Below, in pieces: positions 18,994 through 28,402 of a stretch of 64,000 bases of DNA. A program made the position numbers and the translations under genes. The notes below the pieces were generated by a model. The model did no database searches. It worked only from the letters and a program-made list of their open reading frames with translations, and was not told where the DNA came from. Each line of letters opens with the position of its first letter. Within the stretch, counting starts at the first letter, position 1. The stretch comes from CAVUCH01 sp963739995. Its GTDB lineage: Bacteria > Acidobacteriota > Vicinamibacteria > Vicinamibacterales > JAENWD01. The stretch covers positions 1-64,000 of the forward strand of contig CAVUCH010000004.1 in NCBI GenBank assembly GCA_963739995.1, in the 5' to 3' direction.

Positions 18994-19338
18994 ATGATGT
19001 CGAGATGGATCAGCCTTGGAGCGGCGCTCATTGCGGCGCTGTTCACCGTTGTACAGGTTGTCGCTCACGAGGGCCATGCTCACAAGGTGATGGGCACCGT
19101 GATGGCGGTCCGCGGGAATGAACTGGACCTGAAAGCGACCGATGGCAAGACGTCGACGGTCACCTTGAACGAGAAAACACGAATCCTGCGTGGAAAGTCG
19201 ATCGTTCAGGCTGATGCCATCAAACCGGGGGAACGAGTTGTCGTTACGCAGATTGAAACCAAAGATAAGAATGGCAAAGTGAGTGTGGTTGCGAGCGAAG
19301 TCCGTCTGGGGTCTGCGAGCGCGGCCGCGCCCAAGTGA
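18994..19338 (+). CDS. Small exported DUF5666-like protein with His-rich N-terminus
   Basis: 114 aa. A signal peptide (MSRWISLGAALIAALFTVVQ) ends before AHEGHAHK, which would place a histidine cluster at the mature N-terminus, possibly metal-binding. The rest is a small all-beta domain (VMGTVMAVRGNELDLKATDG, KTRILRGK, KPGERVVVT) of the type annotated as DUF5666/OB-like. It starts five bases after the cytochrome stop with a GAGGA ribosome site, so it is co-transcribed with the cytochrome. A role in periplasmic metal handling is a guess from the histidines. A second protein with a similar fold is encoded at 32204-32743. Confidence 0.75.
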   Translation: MMSRWISLGAALIAALFTVVQVVAHEGHAHKVMGTVMAVRGNELDLKATDGKTSTVTLNEKTRILRGKSIVQADAIKPGERVVVTQIETKDKNGKVSVVASEVRLGSASAAAPK

Positions 19339-19382
19339 TCCAATTGATCCCGTCGATCGGGAATCCGTTCGCGCCGGATGTG

Positions 19383-20093
19383 TTACCGCAACGTGACTAC
19401 GATTTCACAAAGAAGCCTTCCGTGATGGTCTGATTGCCGCTCTCGTCGATGGAAAGTACCTCGAAGGCATGGGTACCAGCGGGCAGGGACTGGTAGTACC
19501 TCGGCCGGTACGGTCACCGCCGTCGCCGACGCTGGCACGGTGACCTGGAACGAGCCGACGATCACCTGGTAGCCGGTGATGTCGATGCTTCCGCCGGGCA
19601 GAATTTCTGCCGGGCCGGTGACGGGCTGCCAGCTGATTCGGATGGTGCCTCCCTCGGCCACCTCGCTCGAGACCACCGGGCCGTCGGGTACCGCGTGGCT
19701 CAGCACGGCCGTGCTCTCAAGCTGCTCGTTGTCCACCGTCTTGCCAACGAACCGGTACTCTCCCTCGGGGAACAGCGCCAGCAGCTCCTCCAGAGGGAAC
19801 TCGGCCAGGTTGGGTTCGGCACCCTCAAAGAAAAGCTCCGTGAGCCCCAGGTTCTTGTATCCGCCGCCTGCCGAGACGTCGAAGATCTTCTTTCCGGTGG
19901 GGTCGAAGATTTTGAGGTCGGTCCAGTCCTCCCCGTCGAGGGAGACGTGAAAGCCGAGATCGTTGGCGGTCTCGTTGTACTCGATGTAGATGCGGGCCTC
20001 CTCAAACCCCTGCGCGCGACCAGCTGTGGGGATGAGCAGGGCGAGCGCCGCAGCAAGCGGCACCATGTGCAAGTGTCCACTGAGGCTCTTCAC
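19383..20093 (-). CDS. Secreted protein with Fn3-like domain, frameshifted C-terminus
   Basis: 236 aa as read. GTG 20093 has a GAGAGG ribosome site. The signal peptide is MKSLSGHLHMVPLAAALALL with cleavage near GRAQG. The mature protein has an acidic N-terminal half (ARIYIEYNETANDLGFHVSL, IFDVSAGGG) and a fibronectin-III-like half (IRISWQPVTGPAEI, ITGYQVIVGSFQVTVP). After VTVPAE the frame degenerates into basic residues. The neighbouring frame gives YQSLPAGTHAFEVLSIDESG and then NQTITEGFFVKS with TAG at 19397-19399, a normal Fn3 ending. A one-base indel at about 19499-19500 explains this. The function is unknown; no catalytic motif is seen. Confidence 0.75.
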   Translation of the reverse strand: MKSLSGHLHMVPLAAALALLIPTAGRAQGFEEARIYIEYNETANDLGFHVSLDGEDWTDLKIFDPTGKKIFDVSAGGGYKNLGLTELFFEGAEPNLAEFPLEELLALFPEGEYRFVGKTVDNEQLESTAVLSHAVPDGPVVSSEVAEGGTIRISWQPVTGPAEILPGGSIDITGYQVIVGSFQVTVPASATAVTVPAEVLPVPARWYPCLRGTFHRRERQSDHHGRLLCEIVVTLR

Positions 20094-20568
20094 GGGCTAC
20101 CTCTCGTTCCGCAAGAGACCGCCGCTCAGACCCGAGTTGGAGTCGCCCAGAGACCGACTGTCGCCGCGCCTCCGGACGTCTCCGCGGGCGGTCGATTTCG
20201 CGGCGTAGAAGATGCAATCCACGTTCCCCGCGCCAGCCCATCCCCGATCCGTAGGGTGCAGGCACCCAAGCCAACTGGTCTTCGGCCTACGACGCTTCAT
20301 TTGATTCGGGCCGCCGGCAGGTTGTGACCGGGGGCGCCATGCGAGACGCGCGCACTACGCGCGGATCGACGAAGCTGGCAACGGCTCGAAAGCGCTCCGA
20401 TGTACGACCTGGCGAAGTACGCCTCGGTCCGCCGACGGGCACAGGTGGGACGCTTCGTGGAAGAATACACAGCAGACCAATGCCTGGCGGTCCGCAGTTC
20501 CGGGGAATCGGCTCTGCACGACGTTATCCGGCGCTGTCCCGGCGGGCGGCCGCGTCTCCGGCAAGAAC
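20094..20568. other. Divergent intergenic region before hybrid kinase
   Basis: 475 bp between the divergent secreted-protein gene and the hybrid kinase. It should carry both promoters. I checked for a cyclic-di-GMP riboswitch on the minus strand, a common leader for such secreted proteins, and saw no matching core. Confidence 0.4.
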
Positions 20569-23500
20569 ATGACCATTGCCAAACGTTTGATCATCCTGCT
20601 GACCGTGCCCCTCCTGGCGCTGGTGGGGTTCGGCATCTTCACACGCCTGCAACTCGCGGAGATCGAGGCGCGCAGCCGGTTCGTGGCGGAATCGCGGATC
20701 GTTGCGCTTGCCACTTTGGGAAATCTCTCCCGGAGCGTCACCGAACTGCGCGTGAATGTGCGCAGCCACTTGCTGGCGACCAACGACGCGGAGCGCGCTG
20801 CGGCCCGGGCTGCGTTCGACGAGGACGAACAGGACGTGCACCGCCTGCTACGACAGTACGCGGATAGGCTCGTCCTCGGCGACAGGGAACGCCGGCTGCT
20901 TGGGGAATTCCAGACACTCAGCCGCGAGTGGCTCGTGGGCGCGAAGGAGGCCATGTCGCTGGTGAATGAAGATCGTGGCCGAGAAGCGGTGGCTCTTCTG
21001 AACGGCAGGGTCTTCGCGGACCTTGGTCTACGCCTCAGCACGGTGTCGAACGAATGGATCGCGCACAACCAGGAAACGGCAGCCGCCGCGGGCCAGCAAT
21101 CAGTCGCGGATGTCGAGCGTCTTCAATGGGAGATGCTCCTCGCCAACTCGCTTGCCTTCCTCCTGACCAGTCTGCTGGGCTTTCTGACGGTCCGCTGGAT
21201 CGTCACACCAATCCAGGCGCTGGAATCATCCGTCAAGGCAATCGCCGCCGGCGACTACGGAAAGGCAGTGCCCTTCGTCCGTGCCACGGACGAAACCGGC
21301 GGCCTGGCGCGCTCGATTGACGTCCTCAAACAGGGCGCTGCCGCAATGGACGAGCAACGGTGGGTCAAGTCCAACGTCTCCAGATTGACCGGAGCGCTGC
21401 AAGGTGCGGCCTCACTTGCGGAGTTCGGCGAGCAGCTGCTGTCGAACCTCGTGCCGACGCTGGGTGGTGGCGTCGCGGGCTTCTATGTGTGCGATGAAAA
21501 GGCCGGCCATCTCCTCCGTGTCGCCGCTTACGGCCTTGTGGAGACCTCCGCTGCCCCCGGCACGATCGGCCTTGGTGAGGGGCTGGTTGGCCAGTGTGCG
21601 CTAGAGCGAAAGGCGATCACGCTCACGAATCTCCCTCCCGATTTTCTCCGGATCGCTTCGGGTCTGGGCGAGGCTGCGCCGGTGCAGGTCACGACGCTGC
21701 CGTCATTGTCCAAGGACGCGTTGCTTGGCGTGCTCGAAGTGGCGTCCTTCCGCCCGTTCAACACGCGGGAGAAATCCCTGCTCGACGAATTGCTCCCGAT
21801 TGTGGCGATGAGCCTGGAAGTTCTCCAGCGGAACCTCCGCACGCAGGAGCTGCTCGGTCAGACGCAGGCGCAGGCGCGTCAGCTCGAGGAACAGGCGAGC
21901 GAACTGGTGGGCGCCAAACAGAAGGCCGAAGGCGCGACCGAGATGAAATCCATGTTCCTCGCGAACATGAGCCATGAAATCCGCACGCCGATGAACGCCA
22001 TCATCGGCCTTTCCAACCTTGCCCTCAAGACCGAGCTATCAGCCAAACAGCGCGATTACGTCAGCAAGATCCACAATGCCGGCACATCGCTGCTGGCCGT
22101 CATCAACGATATTCTGGACTTTTCCAAGATCGAGGCCGGCAAGCTCGACATCGAAGCGACCGACTTCAAGCTTGACGACCTGATCAGCTCCGTCACGGCG
22201 CTGACCGCACAGAAGGCACACGACAAGGGACTGGAGTTCCTGGCGCACGTCGCACCGGGTATTCCGGAGTACCTCGTCGGCGACCCGATCCGCCTCGGCC
22301 AGATTCTGACGAACTGCGTCAACAACGCCGTGAAGTTCACCGAACGCGGCGAGATTCGGCTCAAGATCGAGCAGCTCGAGCGAACCGGCCAGAAGGTACA
22401 GCTCAAGTGCTCAGTGAGTGACACCGGCATAGGGATGACGGCCGAGCAATCCGCGAAATTGTTCCAGCCGTTTACCCAGGCCGACATGTCCACCACGCGC
22501 AAGCACGGCGGCACGGGTCTGGGCCTCTCGATCTCCCGCCGGCTGGTGGAACTGATGGGTGGGCACATCTGGCTCGCAAGCGAACCGGGTGTAGGGACCA
22601 CGTTCCACTTCACCGTCTGGCTCGGCGTTGGAGAAGGGAAGGGCCCCGCAAGGATGGTTCCCGAGAAACTCGGCCGGCTGCGCGTGCTCGTCGCGGACGA
22701 CAATGCTGCTGCGCGCGACATTCTGCAGGAGCCGCTGAGCACCGTGGCCAGCCGGGTGGATGTGGTCGCGTCCGGCAAGGAAGCCATCGCCGCAGTCCGC
22801 CAACACGATCCTGCCGATCCATACGACATCGTCTTCATGGACTGGCGCATGCCGGGCATGGACGGACTACAAGCCAGTCGCCACATCAAGAGCGACGAAA
22901 CGTTGAGCCATCCCCCCGCTATCGTGCTCGTCACGGCGTTCGGACGCGATGAGGTCCGCGAGGAAGCGGAGCGGCTGCAGCTCGACGGCTTTCTCCTGAA
23001 GCCGGTCACCAGGTCCATGATCGTAGACACGTTGGTCACCATCTTTGCCGACCACCCCGAAGAACGAGGCACGACGGTGGAAGGTCCGGAGGAGACTCGG
23101 CTCCGGGGGGCGCGGATTCTTCTGACCGAGGACAACGAGATCAATCAGCAGATCGCCACCGAGCTTCTCGAGGGCGCTGGCGCCACGGTCACGGTCGCCA
23201 ACAACGGGCGCGAGGCGGTCGACATTCTGTCGAGCGACCCGCAGCCGCCACCGTTCGACGTCGTGCTGATGGACCTCCAGATGCCGGAGATGGACGGTTA
23301 CCAGGCGACCGCGAAGCTCCGCTCCGACCGGCGTCTCGCGGATCTGCCGATCATCGCGATGACCGCGCACGCGACGATCGAGGAACGCCTGCGCTGTCTC
23401 GACGCCGGCATGAACGATCATGTCGCCAAGCCCATCGATCCCGCGAGTTTGTTCGAGACGGTGGCGCGATTCTACAAACCGTCGGAAGTCGCATCGCCGG

Positions 23501-24225
23501 CGGACCTGCGTGCACGTGGCCCGCTTCAGTCACACGACGATGGTCCTGCGGCTGCTCCTCCGGTAAGTCCCACTGCGCAGCGGAACCCGGTCCACCTGCC
23601 GAGTGCCGACCGCCTGCCGTCGATAGCCGGCCTCGACACAGAGAGCGGACTATCGCGTGTCGGCGGTAACGACAAGCTCTACCTGAAACTGCTCCGGCAG
23701 TTTGTCGAGCAGCAGGGCTCCGCCGTCGCACAGGTTACCGACGCGCTGGCCGCCGGCGACATAGCCCTCGCCGAACGGATCGCGCACTCGCTCAAAGGAG
23801 TGGCGGGCAATATCGGAGCTACACACGTTCAATCCGCCGCCGGCGTTCTGGAAACGTCGATTCGCGACCGCTCCAGGCTGAACGACCTGGAGGCGGCGAA
23901 ACAACAGGTCGCCGCTGTCCTCGAGCCCCTGGTCGGAGGATTGAAGGGTGCGATGGTGCCGACCGCCTCCGAAGATCTGCCGCGGTCAACCGCGACAACA
24001 CCGGCCGATCCCACCCGGTCTCGCGAGTTGGCAGCGCAATTGACCACGCTCCTTTCGCAATCTGATGCCGGGGCGGCCGATTTCATCGAGACACACCGCG
24101 CGTCGCTGCAACCGTTGTTCGGGGACGGAGCATGGACGGAGTTCGAAAAACTGGTCGAGGGCTACGCCTTCGATGATGCTCAGGCGCGTCTGGAGCAAGC
24201 GCTCGAGCGTTTTGCCGCCCGATGA
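20569..24225 (+). CDS. BarA-like hybrid histidine kinase (HAMP-GAF-HK-REC-REC-HPt)
   Basis: 1218-aa phosphorelay kinase. Membrane helices at 8-28 and about 188-212 flank an extracytoplasmic four-helix sensor. HAMP (210-260) and a GAF-like domain (275-420) follow, then a coiled coil, the histidine domain with MSHEIRTP (His469), and an ATPase with GTGLGLSISRRL. Two receivers come next: the first near 703-825 (FMDWRMPGMDG), the second near 848-970 (LMDLQMPEMDG). An HPt domain has HSLKGVAGN with the phospho-histidine near 1073. This is the layout of multistep relays. The stop overlaps ATG 24222 of the next reading (ATGA), and the downstream REC-PP2C protein is the likely phosphate acceptor. Confidence 0.93.
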   Translation: MTIAKRLIILLTVPLLALVGFGIFTRLQLAEIEARSRFVAESRIVALATLGNLSRSVTELRVNVRSHLLATNDAERAAARAAFDEDEQDVHRLLRQYADRLVLGDRERRLLGEFQTLSREWLVGAKEAMSLVNEDRGREAVALLNGRVFADLGLRLSTVSNEWIAHNQETAAAAGQQSVADVERLQWEMLLANSLAFLLTSLLGFLTVRWIVTPIQALESSVKAIAAGDYGKAVPFVRATDETGGLARSIDVLKQGAAAMDEQRWVKSNVSRLTGALQGAASLAEFGEQLLSNLVPTLGGGVAGFYVCDEKAGHLLRVAAYGLVETSAAPGTIGLGEGLVGQCALERKAITLTNLPPDFLRIASGLGEAAPVQVTTLPSLSKDALLGVLEVASFRPFNTREKSLLDELLPIVAMSLEVLQRNLRTQELLGQTQAQARQLEEQASELVGAKQKAEGATEMKSMFLANMSHEIRTPMNAIIGLSNLALKTELSAKQRDYVSKIHNAGTSLLAVINDILDFSKIEAGKLDIEATDFKLDDLISSVTALTAQKAHDKGLEFLAHVAPGIPEYLVGDPIRLGQILTNCVNNAVKFTERGEIRLKIEQLERTGQKVQLKCSVSDTGIGMTAEQSAKLFQPFTQADMSTTRKHGGTGLGLSISRRLVELMGGHIWLASEPGVGTTFHFTVWLGVGEGKGPARMVPEKLGRLRVLVADDNAAARDILQEPLSTVASRVDVVASGKEAIAAVRQHDPADPYDIVFMDWRMPGMDGLQASRHIKSDETLSHPPAIVLVTAFGRDEVREEAERLQLDGFLLKPVTRSMIVDTLVTIFADHPEERGTTVEGPEETRLRGARILLTEDNEINQQIATELLEGAGATVTVANNGREAVDILSSDPQPPPFDVVLMDLQMPEMDGYQATAKLRSDRRLADLPIIAMTAHATIEERLRCLDAGMNDHVAKPIDPASLFETVARFYKPSEVASPADLRARGPLQSHDDGPAAAPPVSPTAQRNPVHLPSADRLPSIAGLDTESGLSRVGGNDKLYLKLLRQFVEQQGSAVAQVTDALAAGDIALAERIAHSLKGVAGNIGATHVQSAAGVLETSIRDRSRLNDLEAAKQQVAAVLEPLVGGLKGAMVPTASEDLPRSTATTPADPTRSRELAAQLTTLLSQSDAGAADFIETHRASLQPLFGDGAWTEFEKLVEGYAFDDAQARLEQALERFAAR

Positions 24226-24296
24226 ACGCCGCGCATGACCTCGCGACGTGGATCTGCCGCCCGTATCTTCAACCAGTTCCGCAGGAGCGTTCTGAA

Positions 24297-25448
24297 GTGA
24301 AAGATCTTTCCGAGAGCCGGGTTCTCATCGTGGACGATGTCAAGGCCAATATCGACGTCCTGGTTCACGCGTTGCGGAACGAGTGCAAGCTGAGCGTCGC
24401 TCTCGACGGGACCGCCGCACTGCGCAGTATCGAGACGAACCGGCCGGACCTCGTGCTGCTCGACATCATGATGCCGGGTCTCGACGGCTACGAGGTGTGT
24501 CGGCAGATACGCGCCAACGAGATGACGCGCGAGCTGCCGGTGATGTTCCTGAGCGCGCTCGAGGACGTCAAGAACAAGGCGCACGGCTTCGAGGTGGGGG
24601 GCAATGACTATCTGACGAAACCTTTCGAGGTGCTGGAGGTCAAGGCACGAGTTCGCTCATTGCTCAAAGCCAAGGCGTACGCCGACGCCGTCCGTGAAGC
24701 CATGGCCCGGGATCTGCGAATCGCGCGCGAGATCCAGATGGGCATTCTGCCCGCGGACCTCGTGGCCGCCACCAGGGGAACCGGTCTCGACGTCCACGCC
24801 GTGATCGAACCGGCCCGTGAAGTCGGTGGCGATCTGTACGAGGTGCTGCGGGTCTCCGACAAGCGGGTCGTCGTGGCACTGGGTGATGTGTCGGGGAAGG
24901 GGATTCCGGCGGCGCTCTTCATGGCGGTCGCCGTCACGGTGCTCCGCACGCTGGCAAGGCAAATCGCGGAGCCGGACGAGATCCTGTTTCGCCTCAACGA
25001 CGAGTTGGCCGAACAGAATCCTCGCGGCATGTTCGTCACGCTACAATGTCTCGTGTTCGATTTCGAGCAGCAGCGGGTGTCGTGTGCGGGCGCCGGGCAC
25101 CACCAGCTTGTGGTTCTCTCGGCCGGCCGTCCCCCACGACTGGCCTGTCCTTCGTCCGGGCGCCCGGCTGGTCTCATGCCCTTCAATCCGATCGAGCGTG
25201 AGACCTTTTCGCTCGAGCCCGGCGAAACGTTCGTGCTGTTCTCGGACGGCGTATCGGAAGCAATGAATCCCGACGAGGACCTCTACGGCGAAGAACGGCT
25301 GCTGGCCTCGCTGGCCGAGGCCTCCGACGGGACGCCCAGAGAAACGGTGACGCGTGTGCTGGCCGACGTCCGTGCGTTCACCGCCGGGGCGAAGCAGTCG
25401 GACGACATTACGGTCCTCGCTGCGCAGTACGCGCCTCTCAAGGCGTAA
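24297..25448 (+). CDS. Response regulator with SpoIIE/RsbU-type PP2C phosphatase
   Basis: About 383 aa. An N-terminal receiver shows SRVLIVDDVKANID, phospho-acceptor LLDIMMPGLDG and the Lys in YLTKPFE. A short coiled linker (AMARDLRIAREIQMGILP) leads to a PP2C-like serine phosphatase of the SpoIIE/RsbU kind with REVGGDLYE, LGDVSGKGIPAALFM and FSDGVSEA; metal-binding aspartates are intact. Such proteins dephosphorylate anti-sigma antagonists in partner-switching pathways. GTG 24297 is preferred because AGGAG lies nine bases before it; an alternative ATG at 24222 overlaps the kinase stop. Either way it is in the kinase operon and is probably its output. No anti-sigma or antagonist gene is adjacent. 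Confidence 0.92.
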   Translation: MKDLSESRVLIVDDVKANIDVLVHALRNECKLSVALDGTAALRSIETNRPDLVLLDIMMPGLDGYEVCRQIRANEMTRELPVMFLSALEDVKNKAHGFEVGGNDYLTKPFEVLEVKARVRSLLKAKAYADAVREAMARDLRIAREIQMGILPADLVAATRGTGLDVHAVIEPAREVGGDLYEVLRVSDKRVVVALGDVSGKGIPAALFMAVAVTVLRTLARQIAEPDEILFRLNDELAEQNPRGMFVTLQCLVFDFEQQRVSCAGAGHHQLVVLSAGRPPRLACPSSGRPAGLMPFNPIERETFSLEPGETFVLFSDGVSEAMNPDEDLYGEERLLASLAEASDGTPRETVTRVLADVRAFTAGAKQSDDITVLAAQYAPLKA

Positions 25449-25581
25449 CGGCGGCGCGTGGCGTCATTACGCGACCCGTCGTTGAGGGCGGGGCGCCCGA
25501 GGCCGCTGCTACGTTCGCCCTCGCGTACGCACGGATGTGCGGCAGCATTCAGCCCTCCAGACAGTCTCAGGACCCCGTGCC

Positions 25582-26847
25582 ATGGCCATTCCCGTTCTCG
25601 GTGAGCCCCGATTCCGGTCGCCCGTCCGGCGGACTGTGCCGGACGACCTGCTGATTCCCGAGCAGATCGTCCGGGATCCCCGCCAGCCGGCCCCGTCGAC
25701 CCAGGTGCTCTTCGAGCTGGCCGGGCCGCGCGAGCGGCTGTTCTTCGATCCGGCGCACACCCGCGCCGGCATCGTCACCTGCGGCGGCTTGTGCCCCGGC
25801 CTGAACGACGTCATCCGCTCGATTTTCCTGGAGCTGCAGCATGGCTATGGCGTCCGGGAAGTGCTCGGGTTCCGGGGCGGCTACCAGGGGCTCGACCCGT
25901 CCGTCAGCCCGGATCCGATCGCGCTGACGCCGGCCATCGTCTCCAGCATCCACCAGCAGGGCGGAACTCTCCTCGGCACCTCGCGCGGCCCCGTTGACAT
26001 CGGCCGCGCGGTCGACGCCCTGATCCGGCGGCAGATCAACATCCTGTTCACGATCGGTGGCGACGGCACGCAGCGCGGCGGCAACGCCTTGTTCGAGGAG
26101 GCCACCAGGCGCGGCCATGCGCTCTCGGTTGTCGGCGTGCCCAAGACGGTCGACAACGACGTCGCCTTCGTGACGCGCAGCTTCGGGTTCCTCACGGCCG
26201 TGGAGGAAGCGGCCAAGGTGCTGGACCGCGCCCATACCGAGGCACGCAGCGTCGGCAACGGCGTGGCGCTGGTGAAGCTGATGGGACGCCACGCCGGCTT
26301 CATCGCCGTCGGTGCGACGGTCGCGAGCCAGGACGTGAACTTCACGTTGATCCCGGAAGTGCCCTTCGCGCTCGACGGACCGCGCGGGCTGCTGGCTGCC
26401 GTGGCGGCTCGCGTCCGCGAGCGCGGGCATGCGCTGGTCGTGGTCGCCGAAGGCGCCGGACAGAGCCTGCTGCACGCCGCGCCATCGGTTCGCGACGTCT
26501 CGGGCAACGTGAAGCTGGCCAACATCGGGCCGTTCCTGCGCGGACGGATCGAGGAGCACTTCGCGAGCGTGGGGCTGCCGCTCGTGATGCGCTACATCGA
26601 CCCGAGCTACCTTGTCAGGAGCAGCCCGGCCAACGCGGCCGACTCCATTTTGTGCGACCAGTTTGCGCGCAACGCGGTGCACGCGGCCATGGCCGGGAAG
26701 ACCGGCGTCGTGATCGGCTACGTGCACGACCAGTTCGTGCACGTACCCGTCGACCTGCTCACGAGCCGCACCAAACGCGTGGACCCGGACGGGTTCGCCT
26801 GGCGCGCCGTCCTGGCGGCAACGCGACAGCCGGAACGGTTCGAGTAG
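25582..26847 (+). CDS. ATP-dependent 6-phosphofructokinase, plant-like type
   Basis: 421 aa. Phosphorylates fructose 6-phosphate in glycolysis. TCGGLCPGLNDVIR (66-79) and FRGGYQGL form the nucleotide site. The donor motif GGDGTQRGG (159-167) has Gly where pyrophosphate enzymes have Asp, indicating ATP. The catalytic motif is PKTVDND (187-193), with Lys in place of the Gly of classic bacterial PfkA. This Gly/Lys combination and the long N-terminus match plant and trypanosome ATP-PFKs. GRHAGFIA and the basic C-terminal sugar-binding region are present. ATG 25582 begins the conserved part; an in-frame ATG lies 45 bp upstream. A 166-bp hairpin repeat follows its stop, and an aldolase gene is 1.5 kb downstream. 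Confidence 0.92.
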   Translation: MAIPVLGEPRFRSPVRRTVPDDLLIPEQIVRDPRQPAPSTQVLFELAGPRERLFFDPAHTRAGIVTCGGLCPGLNDVIRSIFLELQHGYGVREVLGFRGGYQGLDPSVSPDPIALTPAIVSSIHQQGGTLLGTSRGPVDIGRAVDALIRRQINILFTIGGDGTQRGGNALFEEATRRGHALSVVGVPKTVDNDVAFVTRSFGFLTAVEEAAKVLDRAHTEARSVGNGVALVKLMGRHAGFIAVGATVASQDVNFTLIPEVPFALDGPRGLLAAVAARVRERGHALVVVAEGAGQSLLHAAPSVRDVSGNVKLANIGPFLRGRIEEHFASVGLPLVMRYIDPSYLVRSSPANAADSILCDQFARNAVHAAMAGKTGVVIGYVHDQFVHVPVDLLTSRTKRVDPDGFAWRAVLAATRQPERFE

Positions 26848-26860
26848 GTGTTTTCGGTGG

Positions 26861-27026
26861 CTAGTGGCCTGTCCTTGTCATTTGTGGAGTGGATGTCGGA
26901 GCGCGGCGCCCGAGTGGCAAGGCGTGAGGAGCGAGCATATCGGGAATATTCGAGCGACGAGCAACGCCGCCAGTCGGGATGCCCCGCCCGACAGGCACTC
27001 TACAAATGACAAGGACAGGCCACTAG
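26861..27026. repeat. 166-bp inverted-repeat element, copy A
   Basis: A hairpin-forming element between the convergent phosphofructokinase and DUF2950 genes. The outer 25 bp pair perfectly (26861-26885 with 27002-27026; CTAGTGG at the left, CCACTAG at the right), and pairing continues imperfectly to 36 bp. A 94-bp core starts at 26897. The same layout of 36+94+36 bp is found at 29359-29524. It may act as a bidirectional terminator; its origin is unknown. Confidence 0.9.
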
Positions 27027-27044
27027 GATCGATGTTGGCAGCTG

Positions 27045-28010
27045 TCAGTGACGGTCGGTCATTTCTGACTTCTGCCACGTGCTGTCCGGGTTGTACGCGG
27101 TGATTGCTGTCACTGCGGTGGCGGTGCCGGGACCCAGATCCTTCTCGTATACGACCCCATCCTGGTTGACCATGAAGGTCATGATGCCCGTGGCGTCGTA
27201 CTGCGCCGGCCACGCGACGAGCGCAAACCCGCCCGACATGTCACCGTCTGCCACATAGTTCTTCTCGCCGCCCGGCGCGGCGGGCCCCTGCCGCTCGAGC
27301 ACGCGGAAGTAGTAGCCGTGGAACGGGACTGCGCTGTCGCCGACCGTGCGGCCCTCGGCGGCGGCCTCCGCAACGAGCGGCCCCAGCGGGCTCTGCGGCT
27401 CACCGCGCTTCGCGGGCCAGTACAGGCCGTTTTGAGATCCAGCCGCACTCGCAAAACGCCGTGCGTAGATGCCGGCGGGCTTCGCGTCGTGCCCCTTGCG
27501 CGCGTAGAGCTGTTGCGCCCGCACGTACGTCCGGGTAATGCGCATGGCGGCGAGCTCGTTGCGCCCGATGCGCCGGAGCAGCACCTCTTCGGAACCAGCC
27601 GGGGCGTCGAATGTCCATCCGTTCGCCCGCTTGACGAGCGGCACCGGGAACGGCCACGCCTCGTTGCCGACCACCAGCTCCTGCCGGTCCTGCGCGCGGT
27701 TCACCAGCCGCCACCCTTCTCCCATCGCCACCACGAACACGTCGCGGTTGCGCCGGGCAGTGGCGGGGTCGGAGGAGGAGATCAACTCGCCGCCTGTGGA
27801 CCCGAAGAGCGCGATGAGGCCGTCCAGGTCGGACGCTTTGGCCGCCTCGAGCAGTGCGCTCACTGCTTGCTCGGGAGTGGCGAAGGCACGCGCCTCTTGT
27901 CCCGCTGCCCGAGCGGGCGCGACCGGCACCGTCACGAGCAGCACGACGACCGCGATCAGTGCAGCACCCTGGGCGGCGATGCCCTCACGCGACAGTGTCT
28001 TGAACGTCAT
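27045..28010 (-). CDS. Exported DUF2950 family protein
   Basis: 321 aa. A signal peptide (about 1-36, ending near PARAAGQ) is followed by a DUF2950 domain covering the rest: ATPEQAVSALLEAAKASD, EAWPFPVPLVKRANGW, GRNELAAMRITRTYVRAQ, GLYWPAKRGEPQSPLGP, FHGYYFRVLERQG. DUF2950 proteins are periplasmic or secreted, of unknown function, and usually sit beside a DUF3300 gene; none is seen here. The full domain length is present. It is alone on its strand and converges with the phosphofructokinase gene across the hairpin repeat. Confidence 0.88.
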   Translation of the reverse strand: MTFKTLSREGIAAQGAALIAVVVLLVTVPVAPARAAGQEARAFATPEQAVSALLEAAKASDLDGLIALFGSTGGELISSSDPATARRNRDVFVVAMGEGWRLVNRAQDRQELVVGNEAWPFPVPLVKRANGWTFDAPAGSEEVLLRRIGRNELAAMRITRTYVRAQQLYARKGHDAKPAGIYARRFASAAGSQNGLYWPAKRGEPQSPLGPLVAEAAAEGRTVGDSAVPFHGYYFRVLERQGPAAPGGEKNYVADGDMSGGFALVAWPAQYDATGIMTFMVNQDGVVYEKDLGPGTATAVTAITAYNPDSTWQKSEMTDRH

Positions 28011-28402
28011 GGCTCTTTCCTGGACGCTATGTCCGGTCCATGGTTGTGGGTTCTCGATGCGCGGGCCACTCGCTAATCAGAACGAACCCCACACCCGAAT
28101 TCGGAACCCCTCGGGGCACGTGACGGTACGACCGCGAGCGGCCGCTCACACGGATGGGCTGCCCAGCCCGATGATCCGCCGGCCGCATCGACGTCCGGTG
28201 TGGCACGTCGCGTGCCGCACCGTAGTGAAGGCAGGTGGCGCGCTGAACCCCGCAAGTGACGCGATCATGCGGAGTTGACCGCCATGAGGATGGCGGGAGG
28301 TCATTCGTCCGCCACGTCTCGTCGGAGCGGACTCCGAAATGCCGGAGTCAGACCGCCTGTCACGAAGACCGCTTCGGAACCAGCAACACTGAGGGTCCAC
28401 CC
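28011..28402. other. Divergent intergenic region, DUF2950 / aldolase
   Basis: 392 bp between divergent genes, expected to hold both promoters. A GAGGG ribosome site lies just before the aldolase start. I see no repeats or further gene. Confidence 0.4.

Noticed and set aside
20094..20400. Cyclic-di-GMP riboswitch upstream of the Fn3-like secreted protein
   Set aside because: The expected conserved core was not found on the minus strand.
26861..27026. Simple insertion sequence or MITE with target duplication
   Set aside because: No transposase, no clear target-site duplication, and the ends differ between copies by compensatory changes.
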